DNA of 64,000 nt from Anthropogastromicrobium aceti (GCF_025567095.1 NZ_JAOQJH010000017.1), one strand, 5' to 3'. Shown: positions 1-7,298, counted from the first letter of the stretch. Numbers and translations are program-made. Notes: generated by a model not told the origin, from the sequence alone.

Positions 1-79
1 AGGGGGTTTGAGTCCGATGGAGTATAGACGCAGTCTTGGAATTGCTTAATTCAGGTCCAAGAAAGCGTCCGCACCCCCT
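1..79. repeat. nested palindrome at window edge
   Basis: Three nested inverted pairs are visible: AGGGGGT (1-7) with ACCCCCT (73-79), GACGC (27-31) with GCGTC (65-69), and CTTGGA (35-40) with TCCAAG (56-61). The two inner pairs are separated by symmetric three-base gaps, which suggests one folded unit. It could be the end of a repeat or of an RNA continuing to the left of the window. No coding potential is seen. Confidence 0.4.
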
Positions 80-86
80 ATGAAAT

Positions 87-268
87 GACGCAGTGCCAAG
101 TACTCTTACAATTTTCAGCCATAGAATGACCATTGTAAGAGTGCTTGGCAGCAAGTTCTTGCTATATCATTTTGTAATAAAAGCTGTTATCATATCGAAA
201 TACCACAGGGACACTAATTGAGCCAGTGTACCCAATAAAAGAGCCGGCATCCCTGTCCCTTTGGCGGT
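87..268. repeat. island-flanking direct repeat, copy A
   Basis: This ~180 bp segment recurs in the same orientation at 6895-7075, with roughly nine in ten positions matching by eye. Its first part is a 19 bp hairpin, 94-112 paired with 132-150, broken only by one G-T wobble. The rest contains a second, REP-like palindrome built on GGGACAC / GTGTACCC. Homology stops at the stop codon of the adjacent Rpn-type gene, so it may be the 3' flank of a mobile Rpn gene. Confidence 0.75.
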
Positions 269-1158
269 TAAATTCCATATTCATTAAATAGCTTTGTCCG
301 AAATGCTGGATCTGCAATCGCTTTTGGAATTTCAGAGCCTCTATTTTCCTGTAACAATCTCTCATAAAGCATATTAACACGCTGCTCACCTTGTTGTACT
401 CCGTCCTTTCTGGCTGAGTTTATGGAATCATTCCAGTCGCGGATTGCTTTTTCTCGGTTTCGATACATAGCCATTAATGTTTCATCGCTGCTAGCTTTTT
501 TTAAACGCTCATATGCTTCCTCAAATGTTTTATTTTCTTCAATCAATTTTTCATATACCTCCTGTTGACCAGAGTTAATAAATAGTGCCCATTGATCTCT
601 TGCAGTTAAGCCAGAAAGCTCAAAAGTTTCAACTTCTTTTGTTTGAGATAATTCGCTGACTGCTTTGCGCAGCTCAAAGAATGAAATCTTGAAAGTTTGT
701 CTGTATGTTTCGTTTGTTTCTTCATCTTTAAGAACAAAGCTTCTGTAGTAACGGGAATCTTCGTATAAATCAAAACACAACAAATTTAATCCGTAGACAG
801 GTGCAGTTTTAGAATAATCATCTCCGGTATGCAATTGTTCTGTACAAAGCTGGCATGTATAATACAAGGCACGCTTCTCCATATTGTGGCGATTCAATAC
901 TTGAATTTCGATATCAATGAGGCTTCGGTCGGATAATTGAACTCTTACATCCAGTATACACATTTTATCATCGAGATATTTCGGATCAATGATCGGATTT
1001 AAAAGAGTGATCTGCTCAGAAGATTGAATATCTAATCCAAGAACATCGTTTAAAAAGACACGAAGAATCGGCTTACTTTCTTCCTGACCGAATACCTGTT
1101 TAAATACGATATCGGAAGTCAGGGGCAATAATTGTACAGTTTCTAAGTTATCGTTCAT
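268..1158 (-). CDS. Rpn family PD-(D/E)XK nuclease / putative transposase
   Basis: A 296-residue protein of the PDDEXK_2 (Rpn, recombination-promoting nuclease) family. These are cytoplasmic DNA endonucleases that are often multicopy and spread between strains. The N-terminus has the family signature around DIVFKQVFG. The nuclease core shows D70 followed by the E84-x-Q86 motif, and the C-terminal third is charged and helical, as is usual here. An upstream in-frame ATG at 1173 exists, but a GGAGG lies between it and the ATG at 1158 with 8-base spacing, so the latter start is preferred. The gene stops exactly where repeat copy A begins. Function beyond the nuclease fold is inferred from the family. 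Confidence 0.85.
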   Translation of the reverse strand: MNDNLETVQLLPLTSDIVFKQVFGQEESKPILRVFLNDVLGLDIQSSEQITLLNPIIDPKYLDDKMCILDVRVQLSDRSLIDIEIQVLNRHNMEKRALYYTCQLCTEQLHTGDDYSKTAPVYGLNLLCFDLYEDSRYYRSFVLKDEETNETYRQTFKISFFELRKAVSELSQTKEVETFELSGLTARDQWALFINSGQQEVYEKLIEENKTFEEAYERLKKASSDETLMAMYRNREKAIRDWNDSINSARKDGVQQGEQRVNMLYERLLQENRGSEIPKAIADPAFRTKLFNEYGI

Positions 1159-1268
1159 CAATAAGTCCTCCATTTTATGTAGTTCCGAATTTCGGTACTT
1201 ATCTGATGTATTTTGTGCTATCTGGCTTTTTTCTTTTGTACCTTAAAGTATTCCTTTCTATATATGAG

Positions 1269-1288
1269 AATATCACGAGGGTGATATT
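1269..1288. promoter_or_regulatory. 8 bp perfect inverted repeat
   Basis: AATATCAC (1269-1276) and GTGATATT (1281-1288) are separated by four bases and followed by TTTT on the plus strand. It lies upstream of the minus-strand Rpn gene. It could be an operator for that gene or a weak plus-strand terminator; the sequence does not decide. Confidence 0.4.
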
Positions 1289-1333
1289 TTGGCAAGTGTT
1301 TGTTGAATAAACCATTGCACCGAAGAGCTTTCG

Positions 1334-1369
1334 TTGCATGACGCATAAACAGTAACGTGCGTCATGCAA
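1334..1369. repeat. 12 bp perfect inverted repeat
   Basis: TTGCATGACGCA (1334-1345) pairs perfectly with TGCGTCATGCAA (1358-1369) around a 12-base loop. There is no T tract on either side, so it is not an obvious terminator. It sits just before the broken phosphoesterase and may mark a recombination junction or an RNA element. Confidence 0.5.
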
Positions 1370-1383
1370 AGGGTATGCAATCC

Positions 1384-1402
1384 GATAGGTGGAAAACCTA
1401 TC
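1384..1402. repeat. 7 bp hairpin
   Basis: GATAGGT (1384-1390) and ACCTATC (1396-1402) enclose a five-base loop. It overlaps the apparent GTG start of the truncated phosphoesterase and lies 14 bases after the 12 bp inverted repeat, so the two form a run of structured DNA at the break point. Confidence 0.4.
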
Positions 1403-1856
1403 AAATAAGTTGTTAACTACAGCATTTGAAGCGAGTCTTGAGTGTTCTGACCCAGAGTCTATCTTAAAGAGGCTCAAAGGAAAGAAATGGCTGATCGTGG
1501 GCAATCATGATGGCTCCTGGATGGATAAAGTTGATTTGAATCACTATTTTGTCAGTGTAGACAATTATCTGGAAACAACAGATGGTGTACATGGAATGAC
1601 GATTTGCCACTATCCGCTGCTAGCGTGGAAAAATGCCGGGCGAACGTACATGGTTCATGGTCATATTCATGCGGACACAAATTCAGATTATTGGCCGTTA
1701 ATTCAGCGCCGGGAACGAGTGCTGAATGCCGGTGTGGATGTGAATGATTATCGCCCTGTGACATTTGAGGAGATGGTAGAGAACAACCGCAAGTTTAAGG
1801 CGGCACATGCAGGACAGGATTGCGCGCACAATGCGGATGAAACTGCGAAAAATTAA
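1389..1856 (+). pseudogene. N-terminally truncated calcineurin-like phosphoesterase
   Basis: The reading frame matches the C-terminal two thirds of the small (about 170-180 residue) calcineurin-like phosphoesterases. It keeps the GNHD motif, an HYPL segment, the GHIH metal-binding motif and the family's C-terminal TFEEM. The first metal motifs (DxH and GDxxxR) are absent, because the upstream DNA is hairpin repeat rather than coding sequence. The GTG at 1389 lies inside a hairpin and has no ribosome binding site. It is almost certainly an inactive remnant. It is not a paralogue fragment of the larger phosphatase at 2156. Confidence 0.75.
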
Positions 1857-1886
1857 GAATGGAAAAATTAAACTGGTAAGCCATGA

Positions 1887-1905
1887 TGCCAGGTACTCTT
1901 ACAAT
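1887..1905. repeat. single arm of the flanking repeat
   Basis: Nineteen bases identical to the first arm of the hairpin in the flanking repeats (compare 6902-6919 plus one base). Only one arm is present. It ends just upstream of the RNA-phosphatase module, suggesting that a full repeat once stood here and was cut by recombination. Confidence 0.55.
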
Positions 1906-1967
1906 CAATGCTTTCGAATTTGGTTTGATTCTTCAAAAAATCTTCTCATTTTTTTCCAATTTGGGGA

Positions 1968-1995
1968 TTACTTTTTCTGTAAAATACTGTATACT
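1968..1995 (+). promoter_or_regulatory. promoter of small RNA / phosphatase module, copy 1
   Basis: TTACTT (1968-1973) and TATACT (1990-1995) with a 16-base spacer form a plausible sigma-A promoter. The same boxes and spacing are kept without change at 19003-19030. Transcription would start about seven bases downstream, at the base of the RNA stem. Confidence 0.6.
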
Positions 1996-2002
1996 GCTAT
2001 AC

Positions 2003-2076
2003 GTAGAGCGATGCCTTCTTTCGTAATGTTTTTGTGGTGATTACATTATACTATAAAAAGGCATCGTTCTATTTTT
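2003..2076 (+). ncRNA. candidate Y-RNA-like small structured RNA, copy 1
   Basis: The predicted transcript starts at the foot of a long stem formed by its own two ends: 2005-2017 pairs with 2058-2070, with one G-U and possible extension to 2003/2072, and a U tract follows (2072-2076). The ~40-base internal loop holds a small inner helix (2023-2027 with 2040-2044) and a U-rich apical loop. The 66 bases 2005-2070 are identical in the second copy at 19040-19105, while flanking DNA has drifted. End-paired stem, big internal loop and proximity to a Ro-like gene resemble Y RNAs. An alternative is a leader terminator controlling the downstream phosphatase. Confidence 0.55.
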
Positions 2077-2120
2077 GAAACTTTGTGTCTTACCCAAATA
2101 AAGTTGCATTATCGTATAAA

Positions 2121-2155
2121 GAAAGGATGAGCGGCTTGCCGCAGTAGAACTACTA
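2121..2155 (+). promoter_or_regulatory. structured RBS spacer of the phosphatase gene
   Basis: AAAGGATGAG is followed by two short hairpins, GCGGC-tt-GCCGC (2131-2142) and AGTAG-aa-CTACT (2143-2154), and then the ATG at 2156. The purine-rich site is too far from the start unless the hairpins fold and bring it close. In the second copy the loop of hairpin two has one more A, while the stem is unchanged. Confidence 0.4.
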
Positions 2156-2851
2156 ATGAAAACAATTGTTGTAACAGATATTCATGGATGCTTAGAGGAA
2201 CTTGAAAGTGTATTGGCACAGGCAGGATTTGACTCAGAGGCAGACAAACTGATCTGCCTGGGGGATTTGATGGATCGTGGTCCGTACAGTTTTGGCGTAT
2301 TTGATCGCTTTCGCAGCTTGAAGCGTAAGATGGGAGAGCGTTGTATTATGATTTTGGGCAATCATGATGACATGATGATGAACTCATTTTATGATCCAGT
2401 GGTTTATGCCAGATGGATGCGAAATCAGGGACAGACGACACTCGATTCCTTTGAGGAGCATCACTGTGACCTGGAAAAACAGCTTCGTTGGTTTTATGAA
2501 ATGTGTCCGTATTATGAGAATGAGGATGCCATTTTTGTTCATGCTGGATTGGTGCATGAGAAGCCAGAAGAAAATTCTCTGCATGATTTGATCTGGGATC
2601 GAGAGATGGCGCATGGTCGTCAGTATGATGGAAAGCTTGTCATTTTCGGACATACTGAGACAGAGGAAGTAACATACCGCAGTCCAGATAGCACAAAGCT
2701 TCAACTGCTTCCAGGAGAAACTTATGAATTGCCAAAGCAGGGCTGCATAAATATGGATACTGGTTGTGTTTACGGTCAAAAGCTCAGTGCACTTGTGATA
2801 GAAAACGGTACAATTCGTGTTTATCAGCAAAATCGAAAAAGTCAGAAATAA
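2156..2851 (+). CDS. PPP-type metallophosphoesterase (ApaH/PrpE-like), copy 1
   Basis: A 231-residue cytosolic phosphatase of the calcineurin/PPP superfamily with all metal motifs: D8-x-H10, G36-D37-x-x-D40-R41-G42, G68-N69-H70-D71, H129 in FVHAG, and G165-H166-T167. The GDxxDRG form points to the ApaH/PrpE/protein-phosphatase branch, which also includes the phosphatase domain of bacterial Pnkp RNA repair enzymes. It lies 21 bases before a WYL gene in a run ending in a Ro-like protein, so an RNA end-healing role is possible; this is inference. A close paralogue lies at 19182-19880. The two copies share the upstream RNA and diverge in the last few codons. Confidence 0.85.
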   Translation: MKTIVVTDIHGCLEELESVLAQAGFDSEADKLICLGDLMDRGPYSFGVFDRFRSLKRKMGERCIMILGNHDDMMMNSFYDPVVYARWMRNQGQTTLDSFEEHHCDLEKQLRWFYEMCPYYENEDAIFVHAGLVHEKPEENSLHDLIWDREMAHGRQYDGKLVIFGHTETEEVTYRSPDSTKLQLLPGETYELPKQGCINMDTGCVYGQKLSALVIENGTIRVYQQNRKSQK

Positions 2852-2872
2852 AAGGATAAAGAGGAAGAAACG

Positions 2873-4183
2873 ATGGCGTACAAAGAACTGATAAAGAATT
2901 TTAATCGAATTCGTGATTATATGCGTGAGTTCTATGTCTATGGTTTCAAGAGCAGAGAAGAGTATACAAATAAAAGTGCTCGCTCTTACGATGATGAGCA
3001 TCGTCGCATTAAAAGCTGGTTGGATGATTACATGAAGTTTGACTGGACATCAGAGGGAAAGCATGTATTCCTTTCCATTGACACTCGGCTAACTCGGCAC
3101 AATCCACTCTACAATGCATGGAAAGCAAAAAGTTTTACAGATGGCGATATAACGATGCATTTTATTTTGATGGATATTCTTTCATCACCAGACAAAGAGG
3201 TGTCGTTTGGTGAGCTTGTAGAGACTGTGAATAGTTATGTGGGAGAGATTGGCACATTTGATATTGATTCTTCAACGCTGCGCAAAAAGCTAAAGGAATA
3301 CGTGGAAGAAGGCATTATAGAAAGCCGCAAACAGGGAAAAGTCGTGTATTACCGACGGGCAAAGAGTGCAAAGCTTCCTGATGTAAAGCTGCTAGATTTC
3401 TTTTCAGAGACAGCACCATGTGGTGTGATTGGTTCGTTTCTCTTGGATAAGATAAAAAATGAACGTTTTGAATCTTCAACGAACTATCTTCATAAGGATT
3501 GTTTTGCTTTTAAACATCACTACATAACGAGCACGCTCGATAGTGATATTCTCTGTCAAATCTTTGATGCAATGCGGAAAAAACAGACCATTACGATTAC
3601 TGTGATTAACCGAAAGAATGGACGGAAAACGAAAAATTCGATTGTTCCTCTTCGTGTGATGATCAGTGTGCAAAATGGAAGACAGTATCTTATGGGATAT
3701 GTATCACATTTTGATACGATTTCGCCATATCGAATTGATAACATCCTTTCGGTTAAAACAAAAGATGTTGCAGCAGAAAAGGACTGTGACCGTTTTGACG
3801 AACTGCGAGCAAAATTGGATGATATGATGACGCATATCTGGGGTGTCAGCACACAGAGTAAAAGTCAAGCACGTATGGAGCATGTTACGTTCACGGTTCA
3901 TTATAGAAGTGATGAGCTTTTTATTCCACAAAGGCTTGAGCGGGAAAAGCGCTGTGGAATAGTCGAACATTTAGATGCACATACTAGTCGCTTTTCGGCA
4001 GATGTTTATGATGCAAATGAGCTGATTCCATGGATTCGGACGTTTATCTGTCGTATTACAGACATTCAGTTTTCAAATAAAACGTTGGAAGAACAATTTA
4101 AGAATGATTTAGGGCAAATGTATGAACTATATGGACTAAATGATCAGAATGAACAAAAGGGTGGTGAGAAGCATGCTATTTAG
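2873..4183 (+). CDS. WYL-domain regulator (first of pair)
   Basis: A 436-residue cytoplasmic protein. The N-terminal ~100 residues are family-specific. Residues ~95-165 form a winged-HTH-like segment ending in a beta hairpin (EEGIIESRKQGKVVYYRR). The C-terminal half is a WYL domain, with the YLMGYVSHFDTISPYRIDNI stretch near residue 265-285 matching its ligand-binding core. WYL proteins are transcription regulators of defence, DNA-damage and RNA-repair loci that sense nucleic-acid ligands. A purine-rich RBS (GAGGAAG) precedes the ATG. It overlaps the next WYL gene by 11 bases, so the two are translationally coupled. Confidence 0.8.
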   Translation: MAYKELIKNFNRIRDYMREFYVYGFKSREEYTNKSARSYDDEHRRIKSWLDDYMKFDWTSEGKHVFLSIDTRLTRHNPLYNAWKAKSFTDGDITMHFILMDILSSPDKEVSFGELVETVNSYVGEIGTFDIDSSTLRKKLKEYVEEGIIESRKQGKVVYYRRAKSAKLPDVKLLDFFSETAPCGVIGSFLLDKIKNERFESSTNYLHKDCFAFKHHYITSTLDSDILCQIFDAMRKKQTITITVINRKNGRKTKNSIVPLRVMISVQNGRQYLMGYVSHFDTISPYRIDNILSVKTKDVAAEKDCDRFDELRAKLDDMMTHIWGVSTQSKSQARMEHVTFTVHYRSDELFIPQRLEREKRCGIVEHLDAHTSRFSADVYDANELIPWIRTFICRITDIQFSNKTLEEQFKNDLGQMYELYGLNDQNEQKGGEKHAI

Positions 4184-5090
4184 TGAGTTGTACGGTGCGT
4201 ATTATAATACGGTTGCTTGTATTATAAATAAGGCAATTAGCCATCCAATCAAATCGACACAGATTGAAGAAATTATAAAAGAGTATGCCTTTAGCGACAG
4301 CTCCTTAGAAATTTCGCAGGCAATTCGCAAGCAAAATTGGAAAGTGTTACGATCCGATGGGACAACGCCCATTAAAAATGCACCGACGATGCCACTTACT
4401 ATATTGGAAAAACGTTGGCTGAAAGCAATTAAAAATGATCCTAGGATTCGACTTTTTCTGGATGAACCATCTGAATTTGATTTTGATGATGTGGAGCCAT
4501 TATTTTTGTCAGAGGATGTCTGTGTGTTTGACCGATACACGGACGGTGATCCTTATGAGGATAAGAAGTATCAAAAATACTTTCGAATGATTTTGGACGC
4601 AGTAAAAAATGAGTATCCACTTGAGATTGAGTGGACAAATCGAAGAGGGAATCCGGTTCGAAAAATAATTTCTCCCCAATATCTTGAATATTCAGAAAAG
4701 GATGATAAATTTCGATTGATTGGAGAAGGGATTCCATTTGACGGAAGTATCAATCTTGGAAGAATTATTGATTGTGTAAGAAGTAATGCATTCTATAAAG
4801 CCTATAAGGAAAATAAAAATACAGATGGACGTAGGCATGTGGTAATTGAATTGACGGATGAGCGTCGGGCACTTGAGCGTGTGCTTCTTCATTTTGCGCA
4901 TTTTGAGAAAAAGGCAGAAAAACTTGACGAGACGCATTATCGTGTAATCGTCTATTATGACAGGAAGGATGAAACGGAGATGGTAATACGAATTCTCTCG
5001 TTTGGTCCAATGGTTCGAGTAGTCGAGCCGAATCATTTTGTAGAACTGATGAAAAAACGTCTGATGCAGCAAAGAGAATATATAAATTGA
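4173..5090 (+). CDS. WYL-domain regulator (second of pair)
   Basis: A 305-residue WYL-family protein. The ATG at 4173 follows a GGGTGGTGAG ribosome binding site and overlaps the end of the first WYL gene. An upstream ATG at 4140 is less likely. Residues ~140-220 carry the WYL-type beta-barrel (WTNRRGNPVRK, then FRLIGEG and the LGRIIDC strand), and a C-terminal alpha/beta extension follows, as in other WYL regulators. Pairs of WYL proteins encoded side by side are often heteromeric regulators. Its position just before the hairpin RNA and the Ro-like gene suggests it controls that unit or senses its RNA. Confidence 0.75.
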   Translation: MLFSELYGAYYNTVACIINKAISHPIKSTQIEEIIKEYAFSDSSLEISQAIRKQNWKVLRSDGTTPIKNAPTMPLTILEKRWLKAIKNDPRIRLFLDEPSEFDFDDVEPLFLSEDVCVFDRYTDGDPYEDKKYQKYFRMILDAVKNEYPLEIEWTNRRGNPVRKIISPQYLEYSEKDDKFRLIGEGIPFDGSINLGRIIDCVRSNAFYKAYKENKNTDGRRHVVIELTDERRALERVLLHFAHFEKKAEKLDETHYRVIVYYDRKDETEMVIRILSFGPMVRVVEPNHFVELMKKRLMQQREYIN

Positions 5091-5155
5091 AAGTTCGCAA
5101 CTTTTTTTCCGTGATAATCCTTTTCTTTTGATGTAATATAAGCACTGTAAACGAA

Positions 5156-5222
5156 AAGACGCATACAGCAAATCTTATTTAGAAAGGTTTTTCGGCGAAA
5201 AAAAAGAAGCCGTGTGCGTCTT
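5156..5222 (+). ncRNA. end-paired hairpin RNA candidate upstream of Ro-like gene
   Basis: In the 199-base gap between the second WYL gene and the Ro-like gene, 5156-5169 pairs with 5209-5222: 14 pairs with one G-U and one mismatch. The ~39-base interior contains a smaller helix made of T5 and A5 runs around CGGCG. No clear T tract follows, so it is not a standard terminator, and I could not find a convincing promoter. Size and layout resemble the RNA at 2003-2076, though the sequences differ. Confidence 0.4.
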
Positions 5223-5289
5223 GTGTTTATTTGATTGCTTCCCGCTCATGACCCTTTGACCCTTTCACAACAAAAGAATGGAGATTGTC

Positions 5290-6768
5290 ATGTTAGAGTT
5301 TATTAATCAGGAAGCCAACATAACGACAACTGAAAATGGCGCTGCCACCTATGCCTCAACAAATTCGTACTGTCTGGATTTGTTTGCAACGATTGGGGCA
5401 CTTCGTAATAGCTACGAGGACGAAATCGTTTCGCGTTTCATACGAGCCTATGCGGAGAATGCAGATCTGGCGATGAAGATCTTGTTCTTTGCCAGAGACA
5501 TCCGAGACGGCTTAGGCGAAAGACGAGTGTTTCGCATCATCCTTTCGTGGCTGGCAGAAAATGAGCCATATTCAGTGAGACAAAACCTGGCGTACATAGC
5601 AGAGTATGGGCGCTACGACGATTACCTGGTGCTGATGGATACAGCTTGCGAGCGGGAAATGCTGGGTCTTTTGAAGGCACAATTTGACAATGATTTAGCG
5701 AACATTGACAAACACGGGGAGGTATCACTTCTGGCGAAGTGGCTTCCATCCGTCAACACATCAAGCAAAGATACGGTTTATCTGGCAAAACGAGTGGCCA
5801 GAGCGTTCGGTATGAACGATGCTTCTTACCGTAAGGCGCTCAGCGCGCTTCGAGCGCAGATTCATATCATTGAGAATAATTTGCGTACACGTGATTATAC
5901 GTTTGACTATGAAAAACAGCCGTCCAGAGCGATGTTTAAGTACAAGCAGGCTTTTATTCGCAATGACCAAGAGCGATATATGACGTTTTTGAATAATGTT
6001 TTACAGGGAAAAGCAACGCTTCACGCGGACAATGTTGCACCATATGAGTTGATTCGCCCATATATGACTTGGAATTGGAATGGCCCAAGCTTAGAAACAA
6101 TGTCGAAGAGTGAAAAAGATGCATTGAATGCATCATGGGCATCGTTACTAGATTTTTGCAGTGATGAGGATATGCTTGCTGTTGTTGATACTTCTGGCTC
6201 AATGCATAGTAGTTATGGTTTGCCAGCAGCGGTTGCTCTTTCACTGGGGTTATATTTGGCCGAACATAACAAAGGACGTTTTCGTAATCATTTTATTGAA
6301 TTTTCAGAGCGTCCGCAATTGATTCGCTTAAAGGGAGAAACATTTGTTGATAAGCTTCGATATATACTGACCTTTGATGAAATAGCAGACACAAATCTTG
6401 AAGCGGTATTTCAGTTGATTTTGTGTGTAGCAGTTAAAAATAAGCTTCCACAGAAGGAGCTTCCGGGCAAGTTAGTCATTATCTCCGACATGGAGTTTAA
6501 TGTGTGTGTCACAAATGCATCGGAAACAAATTTTGAGAATGCACGCAGACGATATGAGGCATATGGCTATAAACTTCCAGAAATCGTATTCTGGAATGTG
6601 GGAAGCCGAAATCGTCAGCAGCCAGTTACAATGAATGAGCAGGGCGTGGCATTGGTTTCTGGTGTAACACCGCGACTTTTCTCAATGATTGCAGGAAACG
6701 AGTTGTCACCATATAAGTTAATGATGGAAACGCTTGGAAGTGAGCGTTATGCGTCGATCGTGGCGTAA
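5290..6768 (+). CDS. Ro60/TROVE-like RNA-binding protein with vWA domain (DUF2828 type)
   Basis: A 492-residue protein. The first ~290 residues are helical repeats of the TROVE/Ro type (for example FFARDIRDGLGERRVFR and WLPSVNTSS, typical of the DUF2828 group). The C-terminal vWA domain has an intact MIDAS: D300-T-S302-G-S304-M, plus a later SDMEF strand. Ro proteins form a ring that holds Y RNAs outside and misfolded RNA ends in its pore, and they work with nucleases and RNA-repair enzymes. The ATG at 5290 has GGAG six bases upstream; the ATG at 5278 overlaps that site and is less likely. It is the last gene of the phosphatase-WYL-WYL run and is followed by a strong terminator. Confidence 0.8.
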   Translation: MLEFINQEANITTTENGAATYASTNSYCLDLFATIGALRNSYEDEIVSRFIRAYAENADLAMKILFFARDIRDGLGERRVFRIILSWLAENEPYSVRQNLAYIAEYGRYDDYLVLMDTACEREMLGLLKAQFDNDLANIDKHGEVSLLAKWLPSVNTSSKDTVYLAKRVARAFGMNDASYRKALSALRAQIHIIENNLRTRDYTFDYEKQPSRAMFKYKQAFIRNDQERYMTFLNNVLQGKATLHADNVAPYELIRPYMTWNWNGPSLETMSKSEKDALNASWASLLDFCSDEDMLAVVDTSGSMHSSYGLPAAVALSLGLYLAEHNKGRFRNHFIEFSERPQLIRLKGETFVDKLRYILTFDEIADTNLEAVFQLILCVAVKNKLPQKELPGKLVIISDMEFNVCVTNASETNFENARRRYEAYGYKLPEIVFWNVGSRNRQQPVTMNEQGVALVSGVTPRLFSMIAGNELSPYKLMMETLGSERYASIVA

Positions 6769-6771
6769 TGA

Positions 6772-6810
6772 AAATAAGTCTTGCAGATCAAACTGCAGGG
6801 CTTATTTTTA
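6772..6810 (+). terminator. intrinsic terminator after Ro-like gene
   Basis: The arms 6772-6786 and 6793-6807 form a 15-pair stem (with wobbles) around a six-base loop, leading into a T-rich tail. It starts four bases after the stop codon. Confidence 0.85.
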
Positions 6811-6894
6811 TTGCTTAAATATGAAAAATGAGCTACAATAAAGAATAAAAAGGAAAAAATTGCAAAAAAAGCAAGAAAGATGGCAGATACGTAA

Positions 6895-7075
6895 GACGCA
6901 GTGCCAGGTACTCTTACAATTTTCAGCCATCGAGTGACCGTTGTAAGAGTGATTGGCAGCAAGCTTTTGCTGTATCATTTTGGAATAAAAGCTGTTATCA
7001 TACCGAAATACCACGGGGACACTAATTGAGCCAGTGTACCCAATAAAAGAGCCGGTGCTCCTGTCCCTCTGATGG
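6895..7075. repeat. island-flanking direct repeat, copy B
   Basis: Direct repeat of 87-268. Its hairpin arms are 6902-6919 and 6941-6958, with an extra mismatch relative to copy A. The REP-like second half is also kept. Homology ends abruptly at ~7075, where the fragment of a P-type ATPase begins, so this copy marks a recombination junction. Confidence 0.75.
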
Positions 7076-7082
7076 TTTGGTA

Positions 7083-7211
7083 GCCTTGGGTCTGGAAAGT
7101 ATGTGGCTGGCGGTATTTGCCGATGTAGGCGTAATGATTATTGCCGTTCTCAATGCAATTCGAGCGCTATTCGTAAAGAATCTTTACCGGATATACCTGC
7201 TCAAGTTGTAG
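7083..7211 (+). pseudogene. C-terminal scrap of a P1B metal-transport ATPase
   Basis: An open frame of 42 codons ending in TAG at 7209-7211 reads as the last membrane segment of CadA/ZntA/CopA-type pumps: ESMWLAVFADVGVMIIAVLN, followed by A-I-R-A-L. It has no start codon or RBS and begins right at the end of repeat copy B, so the other ~600 or more residues are gone. It is non-functional. It suggests a metal-efflux gene once stood next to the manganese riboswitch downstream. Confidence 0.8.
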
Positions 7212-7298
7212 AGCAACAAAAAATAAAAATCAAGAAAAAGATAGTAAGATATAGAAGAAAAAGCACTTTGTGAAAGACGTGTATACGTTTTGGGGTGC

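Noticed and set aside
2127..2147. A leader ORF MSGLPQ before the phosphatase gene, present in both copies
   Set aside because: The only purine-rich site touches the ATG, leaving no spacing. The hairpin interpretation explains the conservation better.
2384..3001. A long minus-strand open frame opposite the phosphatase gene (and its twin at 19410-19871)
   Set aside because: It mirrors the codon pattern of a well-supported gene with complete catalytic motifs, and has no start signals of its own.
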